Shown piece by piece: positions 1 to 8,321 of a stretch of 22,727 nt of DNA. The notes beneath the pieces were generated by a model. That model did no database searches and was not told the DNA's origin. It saw only the letters and a program-made list of their open reading frames with translations. Numbering within the stretch: the first letter of the stretch is position 1; each line of letters starts with the position of its first letter. Origin of the DNA: an uncultured Candidatus Melainabacteria bacterium. GTDB lineage: Bacteria; Cyanobacteriota; Vampirovibrionia; Gastranaerophilales; Gastranaerophilaceae. Location of the stretch: assembly GCA_937891325.1 (NCBI GenBank), contig CALAFU010000223.1, positions 1-22,727 of the forward strand, in the 5' to 3' direction. The position numbers and the translations under genes are program-made.

Positions 1-366
1 TAATCTATCTGTTTCATACCAATCTTCAATTTGTCTAAAGGCATCTGTTCCGATAATAAAACTTATTTTACCTTCGATATTTGGAAACATCTTATACAAT
101 TCTTCCATTGTATTAACAGTATAAGAATATCTTTCATGCCTGAACTCAATATTACTAATATTAAACCCACTCACACCGTCAATTGCAAGTTTAACCATTG
201 CGTAACGATGATTTGCTAAATCATCGTCAATATGTTTGTGAGGTGGTTTATAAGCGGGTATAAACAAAATTGTATCAAATTTGAAATGAGTTTTAATATA
301 ATTTGCTAACGCTAAGTGAACATTGTGTATCGGGTTAAATGTTCCGCAAAATACGCATAATTTCAT
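1..366 (-). CDS. nadD: nicotinate-nucleotide adenylyltransferase, 3' end outside window
   Basis: Transfers the adenylyl group of ATP to nicotinate mononucleotide, the penultimate step of NAD synthesis, in the cytoplasm. The 122 visible residues start at an ATG and begin MKLCVFCGTFNPIHNVHLAL, which carries the nucleotidyltransferase signature GTFNPIHxxHL (NadD consensus GGTFDPIHxGHL). Further on are FIPAYKPPHK, the NadD-type phosphate/substrate loop, and FIIGTDAFRQIEDWYE, matching the family's IIGxDxxxxxxxWY. The C-terminal third, including the ISxTxIR segment, lies beyond position 1. A weak AAGG ribosome binding site sits about nine bases before the ATG, and an A+T-rich stretch with a TATAAT is further upstream. 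The change from the usual GGTF to CGTF is minor. Identification is firm on motifs; the gene is incomplete only because the window ends. Confidence 0.9.
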   Translation of the reverse strand, partial: MKLCVFCGTFNPIHNVHLALANYIKTHFKFDTILFIPAYKPPHKHIDDDLANHRYAMVKLAIDGVSGFNISNIEFRHERYSYTVNTMEELYKMFPNIEGKISFIIGTDAFRQIEDWYETDRL

Positions 367-446
367 TGTTTTAATACCTTATAAATTATTATATGGTTTT
401 ATCATAACACAAATTAATGGGATTAAAAACGCTGCTACACTTCACT

Positions 447-971
447 TTACAATGCAGGTGTAAAATAAAACTCATCTAGAATATTTGCCTCAAGTGGTAC
501 ATTCATTAGGGTTTTAGCATCTTTACCTCTAACAAAACCAAATAAACCTAGAGGAAATAAAATTACAGTTGCCAAGCCTAAAGTTGCCACTACAACTGAC
601 CAAGTTGTATCTTTACCCGCATACTCTTTTGTAAATTCTATCCTGTGAGCTTGTCCATTTGCATCAAAAACTTTGCCTCTAGTAACAATAATTTTTCCGC
701 CTTGTCCCCAAAATGCTCTTTTTTGAACATCATTTACTAGCAAGTAGCCTTTAGCACCTGTCTTGAATACCTTAACACCATTGACAACAACATCACTGTC
801 TACGGTTATTGAAACTTTTTCACCTACTGCTGTATCAGCACTAGATTTAACCTCAGATACAGTAAATTCAACAGGTGTGTTAGCATGAACCTTTACTGTT
901 TTTGCATAACATGGCAATATATTAATGTTGATTAAACCTAATAGTAAAACTAAAATTAAAATCTTTTTCAT
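447..971 (-). CDS. signal-peptide protein with one C-terminal membrane segment, unknown function
   Basis: A 174-residue exported protein. Residues 1-23 form a typical signal peptide (KK, a leucine/isoleucine core, then CYAK). The next ~100 residues are beta-rich, with VVVNGVKVFKTGAKGYL and glycine/valine alternation. Residues ~124-147 (WSVVVATLGLATVILFPLGL) form a membrane segment followed by FVRGKDAKTL and an acidic/aromatic tail. The pattern of a variable beta domain, a hydrophobic LFPLG stretch, 'RGKDA' and a final strand resembles a loosely defined group of bacterial periplasmic proteins, but I do not recognise a named family. It has its own promoter just upstream and a GAGAGG ribosome binding site before the ATG, so it is transcribed separately from the glucanotransferase gene on the same strand. 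Confidence 0.7.
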   Translation of the reverse strand: MKKILILVLLLGLININILPCYAKTVKVHANTPVEFTVSEVKSSADTAVGEKVSITVDSDVVVNGVKVFKTGAKGYLLVNDVQKRAFWGQGGKIIVTRGKVFDANGQAHRIEFTKEYAGKDTTWSVVVATLGLATVILFPLGLFGFVRGKDAKTLMNVPLEANILDEFYFTPAL

Positions 972-996
972 TTAAACCTCTCTAATGTGTATAAAT

Positions 997-1024
997 ACTA
1001 TATCACACAAAAAATAGATTTCAA
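997..1024 (-). promoter_or_regulatory. sigma70-type promoter for the 447-971 gene
   Basis: Reading the minus strand, TTGAAA (1024-1019) is followed after 16 bases by TATAGT (1002-997). Transcription would start near 990, about 19 bases before the ATG at 971, leaving room for the GAGAGG ribosome binding site. Found by eye against the sigma70 consensus; not tested. Confidence 0.6.
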
Positions 1025-1053
1025 GAAAAAGATTTTATATGTATAAATTTATC

Positions 1054-3252
1054 TTAAGCTACTTGTTGTTTATCGTGTCTGTGTTTAAATTTATCGTACA
1101 ATTTTTTAACACCTGCGACAACAATGCCAACTCCTGCAGCTATTGCCAATGTTGTTTCTGCAGTTACATTTTTACTTTTTGAAGATGTTTTTTCTTCTTT
1201 TTTAGTTTCTACAACTTCTGGCTTTTTAACCTCTTGAGCAACTTTTGGAGCATCCACTTTTTTAGGTGCAACGGCTTTAACTTCTTCTTTTTCCTTCAAG
1301 ATTTCACTAAAGCTATCAAGTTTACCCAACAATGGATTTAATTTTTCATCTAATTCGTTACGCATTTGGTTTGCTTTATAAGGGTCGCCACTAACTTTTG
1401 CAACAGCCATACCTTTTTTAGCTCTTACTGCTTGACCTAAAATTTCAGGCATATTCAACGCATAACTGTTTTTGTCTTGTAACGCTCTATAATAATCGTC
1501 TTCAAAGTCGTTATCTACACGCAATTTCCAATTGTCTTTGCTATCTTGACCACCTACGTTGTAAGTTTTATTGATACCCAAGAAATCTGAGAACATAATT
1601 TGTAAGTTGTTTGTTCCTCTAAATAATTCTGTAAATTTAGAAGTTACACGACTTTGTTTACTATTAGAAATTTCTTCTTTATATTTTTGTCTTTCATAGG
1701 AAGTTGCTGGATCTGGGTTTAAGTAACCTGAAAGGTAATCAACATTCCAAGCATCAGAATTTCTTACCCAATCTTTTTGAACCATTTCGCTTGCAGGTTC
1801 AAAGTCATGTGATACAACCAAACTCCAATTATCTTTTCTTGGTGCATTTTCAGCACGACTCCATAGAGTTTGAGTTATCCCTGGTAAGTTTTCTTGTTGG
1901 TGATAAACCCAATCAAAAGCAGGAGTTGAAGAACCTAAATCTTCCCAAACAGCTTCATTTTTATCAACGCCAAATTCCTTGAAGGTTGGTAAAACAATCT
2001 TGTTCAAAACTTGTTTAAAGTTTCCGTCTGGATCAATATCATGCATATAAGAAACATTGTTTGCCCACAATCTATCTCGTTGAACAGCGCCGTTTGGAGA
2101 TTTGTGAACTGTGTCTTCTTTATAAATATATGGGTCTACCAAGCCTAAAGCGTGGTCAATTCTGACATTGTCATAGTTTTTCAAAGAGTAAGATACTTTT
2201 TCTTTTAAAAGTTTACCGCTTTCACCCAAAGAACCGTCTTTGTTTAAAAGTTTTTTAGGATCTAAAACAGGAATTCCCCAAGTTTGAGGTGAATTATCCA
2301 CACCACCAAATGGGCAACCTAGTTTCCAACCTTTTAAGAACGCGCCTTGATTAGACCAAACATCGCTTTGGTTAAATCCTACAAGCAAGTCGCCAATATA
2401 GTTAAAGCCGATTTCTTTTCTATGTTTTGTATTATCTTTTAATTGTTTGTCTGCAATAAATTGAGTGAAGGTATTTTGTTCAACTTCTTCACCGTGTTTT
2501 GCCATAATATCTTTGTAACGTGCTTGAGCGTTTTTGTCGCCAGCCTTCAAGTTTTGAGGAAGATTTTTATCAGTTTCATTCCATTTTTCAAAGTCATCAG
2601 AACCGTTTACTTTAGTCAAAACTTTGAATAAACCGTCGTTTTCAACCCAGCTCTTGTTCTCTTCTTTAAATTTGTTAAACTCTTTGTTTAATTTTACTGC
2701 TGATTTGTCGTTACTTGCTAATTTTGTTTTAAATGTTGAATAAGCCTCTTTCATTGCAACGTCGTAGTTGCTAAACGCTTTGTTAAAATCTGTATAATTA
2801 TAATTTTTGTCTTTTGATTCTTTATTTTTTGTTGTTAATTGATTATAAGTTTCATCGCTCAAAATCTTGCCATATTTAGCTGTTTTCAATGGTTCTAAGT
2901 CGATAAACATTTCATTTTTTGCAAATACTTTTGAAATATATGGAGAAGGGTCTTTTTTACCAATTGAGCCACCTGGGCCTAATTGAACAGAATTAAAGCC
3001 GTTCATCTTGATAAAATCAACGAACTTGTCAGCCCCCTTTGAATAAGGTGAACCAATTGAAGTATCGCGTTTGTCAGACGGAAAACTTGAGCCATGAATA
3101 ATCATACTCATATTTTTTACACCCAAATAATCTAACGCATCTTTTATGGCATGCGTATATTCAGGCTTTTCTTCTTCCCTTAGTTTTCTTTCAAAAGACA
3201 CACTATTAGCACGTTTTGGCACAATAGGATTTTTAATTGCAGTAACTTTCAT
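1054..3252 (-). CDS. malQ: GH77 4-alpha-glucanotransferase (amylomaltase-like) with C-terminal membrane anchor
   Basis: Predicted to transfer alpha-1,4-glucan segments in glycogen or maltodextrin metabolism. Along its 732 residues the GH77 landmarks appear in order: a SIGSPYSKGADKFVDFIK start of the barrel (64-82), GDLLVGFNQSDVWSN (287-301), FGGVDNSPQTWGIPVLD (315-331), VRIDHALG with the nucleophile D366, VWEDLGSSTP with acid/base E437, SHDF with the third catalytic Asp D483, and the FLGI/NVGGQDSKDNWKLRV end (557-579). All three catalytic acids are present. It is longer than usual amylomaltases (~500-550). There is a Lys/Asn-rich insertion at ~125-275, and a C-terminal addition: a KxVxxPKK-type Lys/Glu/Pro linker (655-695), then a membrane segment (699-716) and a basic tail. 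No strong ribosome binding site precedes the ATG. It is the last gene of the bamA-skp group. Confidence 0.85.
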   Translation of the reverse strand: MKVTAIKNPIVPKRANSVSFERKLREEEKPEYTHAIKDALDYLGVKNMSMIIHGSSFPSDKRDTSIGSPYSKGADKFVDFIKMNGFNSVQLGPGGSIGKKDPSPYISKVFAKNEMFIDLEPLKTAKYGKILSDETYNQLTTKNKESKDKNYNYTDFNKAFSNYDVAMKEAYSTFKTKLASNDKSAVKLNKEFNKFKEENKSWVENDGLFKVLTKVNGSDDFEKWNETDKNLPQNLKAGDKNAQARYKDIMAKHGEEVEQNTFTQFIADKQLKDNTKHRKEIGFNYIGDLLVGFNQSDVWSNQGAFLKGWKLGCPFGGVDNSPQTWGIPVLDPKKLLNKDGSLGESGKLLKEKVSYSLKNYDNVRIDHALGLVDPYIYKEDTVHKSPNGAVQRDRLWANNVSYMHDIDPDGNFKQVLNKIVLPTFKEFGVDKNEAVWEDLGSSTPAFDWVYHQQENLPGITQTLWSRAENAPRKDNWSLVVSHDFEPASEMVQKDWVRNSDAWNVDYLSGYLNPDPATSYERQKYKEEISNSKQSRVTSKFTELFRGTNNLQIMFSDFLGINKTYNVGGQDSKDNWKLRVDNDFEDDYYRALQDKNSYALNMPEILGQAVRAKKGMAVAKVSGDPYKANQMRNELDEKLNPLLGKLDSFSEILKEKEEVKAVAPKKVDAPKVAQEVKKPEVVETKKEEKTSSKSKNVTAETTLAIAAGVGIVVAGVKKLYDKFKHRHDKQQVA

Positions 3253-3287
3253 ATTCTTTTTAATGTCCCTAAAAATAAAATTTGCTA

Positions 3288-4751
3288 CTACACTTCGCCA
3301 ATTACTTCAAAATTGTAATAATTTGTTACTTCCTCTTGAGCCAATACTGTCAAAGTGTTGATATATTGCGATAATACAATAAATACCATGTGACGAATTT
3401 CGATTGGAACTGATAAAATTATATTGTCTAAATTATTTTCTTTTGCAAATTTCAAAAGTTTTAGAGCAATTTTTTCAATCTTACTTCCGTCAACTCTTAC
3501 GATATTATCAGTATCCTCAGCGCTGTCAAACACTGATGCTAAAGTTTTTTCAGACATTTCTAAACCTTGAATTGTACCTTCAAGATTTGCATATCTTGCA
3601 CCAATATATCTTGCTAAAGAAAATCTAATCTTGTCTAACAAGGCTTCCTTGCTTGCCTCATCAGAAAAATCATTAATCTTTTCAAAGACATAAACAATAT
3701 CTTTGATTGAAACTTTTTCTCTAATTAAACTTACCAATATATATCTCAATTCTGCAATTGAAACAAAGTCTGGAATAATATTTTCAACCAAATATGGATT
3801 TTTTTCTTGAACAATATCAATGTATTTGTTTACATCTTCATAATCGAACAATTCATCAATGTACTTGATTGCGATGAATTCTACGGCTCTTGCAATGTAT
3901 TCAGAAGGTGTTAAACCTTTTTCCCAGAAATCCTTTGTTTTTTCTTCTGGAATCCATACAATTTTCTTGCCTGTGATAACGTCTGTATCGTAGAAATATT
4001 CTTTCTTTTTAGTTTTGATATTTACATCATCTAGGAAGAACATCAAATGTTTTGGATAAACAAAAGAGTTCAAAACACTCAAGCCTCTTACATTGATTGA
4101 AAATTCATAAGGAGCAAGCATTTCATCATCTTGGAAGACAATTTTAGGAATTACATAACCCAAATCATCTGCAAGTTTTTGACGAATTTTTACAGTTTCA
4201 CTCAATAAATCTGCTTCGTTATCAGGTGATACAAATTCTAAAATTTCTTCGTTTAAATGAATAGAGAACTTTTCTAAAGATAAAGAAGAAAACATTGCAT
4301 CTGGAGATATAGCTCTAATTAGGTTTTGTTGCAAGTTTTCTAATTCCTTCAAGCCTGCTGACATCTTATCATTCAAAGTTTTTCTTTGAGATGAACCAGC
4401 ATCTTCAAGCTCTAATTGAGCTTTAATTTTTGCAATCTTTTTCTTTTGTTCTCTAATTTTTGCTTGAATATCACGACAAGTTTCATAAGGAGTTAATTTT
4501 GCAGAAAGCATTTTCTCCATTTGACTTTTAAATGCTGAAATATTTACAACATCATCAAAAGAATTATCATCATCTGCATCTTTTACGAATATGCAATTGA
4601 ATTGAAAGCCTTCATCACTTTCAACTTCATTCATACTATATAATTCCCAACCGTCAGCAGACATTTCGTTCAATAAATTTTGCAACGGTAATGTGCTTTC
4701 GCTTGGAACTGTCTTGATTACATATTGTAATTTTTTATTTTTATTAAACAT
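3288..4751 (-). CDS. soluble FlhA/SctV cytoplasmic-domain protein with N-terminal DUF4177-like domain
   Basis: 487 residues with no membrane segment. Residues ~7-58 resemble DUF4177 (LQYVIKT, then LLNEMSADGWELYSMN). Residues ~93-145 are a charged coiled coil (KKKIAKIKAQLELED). From ~160 to the end it follows the cytoplasmic domain of the type III export-gate protein FlhA/SctV: a DLL..IRQKLADDLGYVIPKI segment (181-204), PYEFSINVRGLSV (214-226), YIDELFDYEDVNKYID, LVENIIPDFVSIAELRYI (321-338), LIREKVSIKDIV (342-353), IRFSLARYIGARY (375-387), and the C-terminal LSVPIEIRHMVFI with an LTVLAQEEV ending. The ~330-residue membrane half of FlhA is missing. It lies between skp and the GH77 gene, with AAGGGT before its ATG. 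Known FlhA-C binds export chaperones; what this one binds is unknown. Fold assignment is strong, role is open. Confidence 0.8.
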   Translation of the reverse strand: MFNKNKKLQYVIKTVPSESTLPLQNLLNEMSADGWELYSMNEVESDEGFQFNCIFVKDADDDNSFDDVVNISAFKSQMEKMLSAKLTPYETCRDIQAKIREQKKKIAKIKAQLELEDAGSSQRKTLNDKMSAGLKELENLQQNLIRAISPDAMFSSLSLEKFSIHLNEEILEFVSPDNEADLLSETVKIRQKLADDLGYVIPKIVFQDDEMLAPYEFSINVRGLSVLNSFVYPKHLMFFLDDVNIKTKKKEYFYDTDVITGKKIVWIPEEKTKDFWEKGLTPSEYIARAVEFIAIKYIDELFDYEDVNKYIDIVQEKNPYLVENIIPDFVSIAELRYILVSLIREKVSIKDIVYVFEKINDFSDEASKEALLDKIRFSLARYIGARYANLEGTIQGLEMSEKTLASVFDSAEDTDNIVRVDGSKIEKIALKLLKFAKENNLDNIILSVPIEIRHMVFIVLSQYINTLTVLAQEEVTNYYNFEVIGEV

Positions 4752-4794
4752 TATTTTTACCCTTATAAACCTGTCTCTGTGTTATTTTTACTTA

Positions 4795-5250
4795 TTACTT
4801 GTTACCTTTTAATTTGCTGATAACTAAATCTGTTACATCTAAACCACCAACAAAGATAACACGGTAATCAAAGATAGCATCAAGTTTTTGGTCAACTAAA
4901 ACTTGTTTTGCTGCAGCTTGAATTTTGTTGTAAACATCTTCTTCTTTCTTTAATTTAAATGTGACATAAGCTGATTGTTTTGCTTCAAATTCTTTTTTAG
5001 TTTTTTCTTCGAAATTTTGTTTTTTTAATGGTGTATCTAATGCTTTGAATTGTTTTTCTTTATCAACGATAAATTGTTGTAATTCTAGAGCTTTAGCATC
5101 AATTTCTTTTGCTGCTGCTTGAGCATAAGAGTAGTTGTCTTGAACCTTCTTATAATCAATAAATCCAACACCTTCAGCCATAGCTTTTGCATTAACTGAC
5201 ATTACTAATACTAATGTAATAGTTAAAGCTAAATTTCTTAAATTTTTCAT
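4795..5250 (-). CDS. skp: OmpH/Skp-family periplasmic chaperone
   Basis: Periplasmic holdase expected to keep unfolded outer-membrane proteins soluble on their way to BamA. I chose the ATG at 5250 because it has a perfect GGAGGT ribosome binding site four bases upstream and opens directly with a signal peptide (MKNLRNLALTITLVLVMSVN, then AKAMAEG). Starting further upstream would run into bamA with no such signals. The 151-residue product then shows VGFIDYKKV, the usual first strand of Skp, and a long charged helical hairpin rich in Lys, Glu, Gln and Ala (~45-125). It ends in a final strand segment (DAIFDYRVIFVGGLDVTDLVI) that matches the OmpH ending. It starts 25 bases after the bamA stop codon, so the two are surely cotranscribed. 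Confidence 0.88.
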   Translation of the reverse strand: MKNLRNLALTITLVLVMSVNAKAMAEGVGFIDYKKVQDNYSYAQAAAKEIDAKALELQQFIVDKEKQFKALDTPLKKQNFEEKTKKEFEAKQSAYVTFKLKKEEDVYNKIQAAAKQVLVDQKLDAIFDYRVIFVGGLDVTDLVISKLKGNK

Positions 5251-5275
5251 ATATACCTCCAATAAATTTAATATA

Positions 5276-7213
5276 CTAATATAACATGTCACCAACACCG
5301 AAAGTAAAGTAACCGCTCTTGTTACTACCACCCATTGGGTTAGTAAGTGGGATACCGTAATCAACTGACAACGGTCCTAAACCTGGAATAAATACTTTCA
5401 AACCTACACCGGCAGATACTGCGTAACCTGGACGGTCATACAAGTATGTTGAAAGTGTTGGGTCAAATACTTTACCTGCATCAACAAAGAATGATAACTT
5501 AACATTGTCGAAGAATGGAACTTTTTTAATTCTATCTAAGAACAAGAATGGAGTTGTCAATTCAGCAGAACCCATTACAAATGATGAACCAGTGCCTACA
5601 CCACTCATCTTGTAACCTCTAACAGTATAAGGTCCGCCTAAACGATAAGCCATAACTTCTGGCATATTGTCTTGTCCGTGAATTACACCACCAGCTTTAG
5701 CAGTCAAAGAGAATGAAGACTTGCTCATTACAGGGAAGTACTTTTTAATCGCACCGGTTAATTTACCATGAGTTTTGTCGAAACCGTCCATTGCAATATT
5801 TTCTTCAAACTTCAAGTTTGCAAATACACCGTGTCTTGGGTTAACCAAAGTGTCACGGGTATCGTAAACAAGTCCTGGAGCTAGAGACAAGAATAAACCA
5901 CCTTCAAGTTGTTCTGCACGTTCTGAAATTGGAACAAATCTACGTGCGTACATCTTTTCAATTTCACGTCTATCACCTTCACGCATTTTGATATTTTCTA
6001 AACCAACAGTGAAAGTGCTTGTTAAATGAGGATTAATTTTTCCTCTACGAGCAACTGTAACTTCGCCACCAATACGTTGTTCAATTGCAAGAGGAACTTG
6101 ATAGCTACCAAAATCTCTAAAGAATACTCTACCCATTAAAGAAGTATCAGCATTCAAGAAATAAGGTTCAAAGAAGTTCAACTCAGCTTGTAAGTTTGCG
6201 TGTCTAATAATTGAAGAATCATTCAAAATCAAACCTGAACCAGCTAAGAAGTTCAAACCTACACGTTGATTTCTACCTCTAAAGTTGTTATCAGTAATAC
6301 CAACAGAACCAAAGAAACCTGTACTTGAATCAAGACCACCACCAACTGAAAGAGTTGCTGTACGTGCTTCTTGAACAGTGATTGTAACATCGTACTTTTC
6401 TGGGTCATCATAAGATTGTTCAATATCGCGGTTTACGTCTTTGTACGCTTGAGTAGCATAAAGTCTTACCAAGTCAGCCTTGATAAGATTTTCGTTGTAA
6501 ACCATTCCTGGTTCTGTTAAAATGTTACGCTCAATTACGTAATCTTTTGTTTTTTCATTACCAGAAATCATAATCTTGTTGATAACACCTTCTGACATTT
6601 TTAAATTTACAACGCCGTCCGGCTCATCATCAAATTCGCTTACTCTGGCTAATACATAGCCTTTTTGAGCATAACAGTTTTGAATGTTTTCTATTGCTTC
6701 GTTAATCTGAATTACGTTTTGAGGTTGACCTCTTAGGGGTAAAAGATAGGATAATATTTCATCAGTCGAAACAACAGTATTACCTTCAATTGTAAAATCT
6801 GTGATTGGAATATTTTCTTCAACAATAATCTTTAAAGTGATTGTATGGTCAGGGTTTTCAACAGGTACAGCCTTCATTTTGTCTGTAAAGAAACCCATTT
6901 GATAAATTCTTGTTAAATCTGTTTTTAATAAATCTCTGTCATAAACATCACCACGGTGCAACATCATTTTGTCTAAAACATAGTTAGGTTTAACGATATT
7001 CGTACCTGTAATTTCAATGTCTTTGATGTATTGTTTTTCGTTTTGCAATGCATCTTCTGGGGTATTAGGATTTTGTTTAATTTCAGATAGGGCTAAATTG
7101 CTTTGAGAATTAGGATTTGCAGAATTAGTATCAATAGCAAAAACGCTTGTCGCAGTTGCCACAAGTATACAAATAGTTAATGATAGTTGGTATATGAATT
7201 TACGTGAGTTCAA
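5276..7213 (-). CDS. bamA: outer-membrane protein assembly factor BamA (Omp85), three POTRA domains
   Basis: Inserts beta-barrel proteins into the outer membrane. The 645-residue product has a signal peptide (1-26, ending TSVFA), a short Asn/Gln-rich linker, then three POTRA domains at about 62-135, 136-211 and 212-285, and a C-terminal 16-strand-type barrel (286-645). The Omp85 lid-loop motif appears as TVRGYKMSG (VRGY at 531-534), and PGLGPLSVDYGIPL near the end is a hallmark segment. Three POTRAs is the cyanobacterial arrangement; proteobacterial BamA has five. The only start that preserves the signal peptide is a TTG at 7213, with AGGG/GGAG upstream. The next Met is residue 83. Skp follows directly, the classic envelope pairing. 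Confidence 0.93.
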   Translation of the reverse strand: MNSRKFIYQLSLTICILVATATSVFAIDTNSANPNSQSNLALSEIKQNPNTPEDALQNEKQYIKDIEITGTNIVKPNYVLDKMMLHRGDVYDRDLLKTDLTRIYQMGFFTDKMKAVPVENPDHTITLKIIVEENIPITDFTIEGNTVVSTDEILSYLLPLRGQPQNVIQINEAIENIQNCYAQKGYVLARVSEFDDEPDGVVNLKMSEGVINKIMISGNEKTKDYVIERNILTEPGMVYNENLIKADLVRLYATQAYKDVNRDIEQSYDDPEKYDVTITVQEARTATLSVGGGLDSSTGFFGSVGITDNNFRGRNQRVGLNFLAGSGLILNDSSIIRHANLQAELNFFEPYFLNADTSLMGRVFFRDFGSYQVPLAIEQRIGGEVTVARRGKINPHLTSTFTVGLENIKMREGDRREIEKMYARRFVPISERAEQLEGGLFLSLAPGLVYDTRDTLVNPRHGVFANLKFEENIAMDGFDKTHGKLTGAIKKYFPVMSKSSFSLTAKAGGVIHGQDNMPEVMAYRLGGPYTVRGYKMSGVGTGSSFVMGSAELTTPFLFLDRIKKVPFFDNVKLSFFVDAGKVFDPTLSTYLYDRPGYAVSAGVGLKVFIPGLGPLSVDYGIPLTNPMGGSNKSGYFTFGVGDMLY

Positions 7214-7283
7214 AACTCCGTTCCCTAATCTGCTTTTTCACGCTTGACTTTCAGCTATTTTATATTTCAAACGTGGTTGTAAT

Positions 7284-7312
7284 ATTATCCTAATAACATG
7301 ATTATAACCCAA
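7284..7312 (-). promoter_or_regulatory. candidate promoter for the bamA operon
   Basis: On the minus strand TTGGGT (7312-7307) and GATAAT (7289-7284) are separated by 17 bases. Transcription would begin near 7277 and give a leader of about 64 bases before the TTG start of bamA. The region is very A+T rich, so several -10-like boxes exist and this one is only the best-spaced. Confidence 0.4.
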
Positions 7313-7372
7313 AAATTTCTCATATACCACATATATAAAAAATGTGAAATGATTGTTACAAAAGATACTTAA

Positions 7373-7400
7373 TTGAACTATAACGTAACTTGTGTATAAT
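7373..7400 (+). promoter_or_regulatory. promoter giving a leaderless permease mRNA
   Basis: TTGAAC (7373-7378), a 16-base spacer and a perfect TATAAT (7395-7400). The expected start of transcription, about seven bases downstream, coincides with the ATG at 7408. No purine-rich ribosome binding site is present in the short stretch between. Confidence 0.6.
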
Positions 7401-7407
7401 AAAACTA

Positions 7408-8232
7408 ATGAAAAAATTCGCATTAATACTTGGATATTTATCGTTGATAATAATTTCTTTGAGCATGCTCTTTCCATTTTTTGCAATGCTTAATTTGGCA
7501 TTAACTCCAAGCAACGATATTTTCAATTCTAGCGGTGTATTTTTTCATACAAATTTAACTTTAGAAAATTTTAGGCACGTATTTAAAGAACTTCCTATTA
7601 CCAGATACTTTGCAAACAGTATGATTATTGCGCTTTTAACAACAATCGGACAGGTTATAATTTCTGCACTTGCAGGTTATGCATTTGCAAGGTTAAACTT
7701 CAAATACAAAAACTTTTGGTTTCTTGTAATCCTTGTTACAATGATGGTTCCACCTCAAGTTAACATCATTCCATTGTTCTTTTTAATGAGAGAATTACAC
7801 CTTGTAAACACATTCCCTGCCTTAATTCTCCCTGGGTTATTCGGCGGATTTGGTGTATTTTTAATGCGCCAATACTTTTTATCACTTCCTAAAGACCTTG
7901 AAGAAGCTGCAAAAATTGACGGTTGCAATATTTTTCAAACCTTCTTTAAAATTGGTTTACCACTTGCACTGCCTGCCGTTGTAACTTTAACCATTTTCAC
8001 ATTTGTAACAACTTGGAATAGTTTTATGTGGCCTTTAATCATTACAAATTCAGAAAGCATGCGGACACTTCCTGTTGGACTTGCAATCTTCAAAGGTAAT
8101 TTCAGAGAAATTACCATGTGGGGCGACTTATTGGCATGTTCTGTAATATGTACAATTCCTGTAATTGCAATATTCTTCTTAGGCAAAAAATACTTTTTAT
8201 CTGATTTATTATCAGGTGCGGTTAAAGAATAA
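7408..8232 (+). CDS. carbohydrate ABC transporter permease, MalG-type (CUT1)
   Basis: Inner-membrane permease of the MalG/LacG/AraQ type, expected to pair with a MalF-type partner, a binding protein and an MsmX/MalK-type ATPase to import oligosaccharides or glycerol phosphates. The 274 residues show six membrane segments, the family opening (LFPFFAMLNLALTPSNDIF), SALAGYAFARL (86-96) and PPQVNIIPLFFLMRELHLVN. The cytoplasmic EAA loop that docks the ATPase is at 165-189 (EEAAKIDGC, then KIGLPLALP). I start it at the ATG at 7408 rather than one six codons upstream, because that one lies within the promoter -10 region. No partner permease, binding protein or ATPase gene is in the window on either side, so it is an orphan here. 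Confidence 0.88.
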   Translation: MKKFALILGYLSLIIISLSMLFPFFAMLNLALTPSNDIFNSSGVFFHTNLTLENFRHVFKELPITRYFANSMIIALLTTIGQVIISALAGYAFARLNFKYKNFWFLVILVTMMVPPQVNIIPLFFLMRELHLVNTFPALILPGLFGGFGVFLMRQYFLSLPKDLEEAAKIDGCNIFQTFFKIGLPLALPAVVTLTIFTFVTTWNSFMWPLIITNSESMRTLPVGLAIFKGNFREITMWGDLLACSVICTIPVIAIFFLGKKYFLSDLLSGAVKE

Positions 8233-8243
8233 TCAAACCAAAG

Positions 8244-8271
8244 TTGTAGAAATTTACTCTTTTATTATAAT
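8244..8271 (+). promoter_or_regulatory. promoter for the STAS-like gene
   Basis: TTGTAG (8244-8249), 16 bases, TATAAT (8266-8271). Transcription from about 8278 would give a leader of about 44 bases ending in an AGAGGTG ribosome binding site before the ATG at 8322. Confidence 0.5.
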
Positions 8272-8321
8272 TTCAATCTTAATTAAAATTGCTAAAATTA
8301 TTATGAAAGAGGTGAAAAACT

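Noticed and set aside
431..3296. A shared 13-base string GCT(G/A)CTACACTTC at 431-443 and 3284-3296, both near gene 3' ends
   Set aside because: One mismatch in 13 bases is expected many times by chance in 22 kb of A+T-rich sequence, and there is no third copy or flanking symmetry.
5251..5364. Longer N-terminus for the Skp-like gene, starting at 5364
   Set aside because: It would overlap bamA by about 90 bases and put a non-signal sequence before a perfect signal peptide that has its own GGAGGT at 5250.
7238..7486. 82-codon frame on the minus strand across the bamA-permease gap
   Set aside because: It overlaps the permease start and its promoter, has no ribosome binding site and reads as unordered low-complexity hydrophobic sequence.
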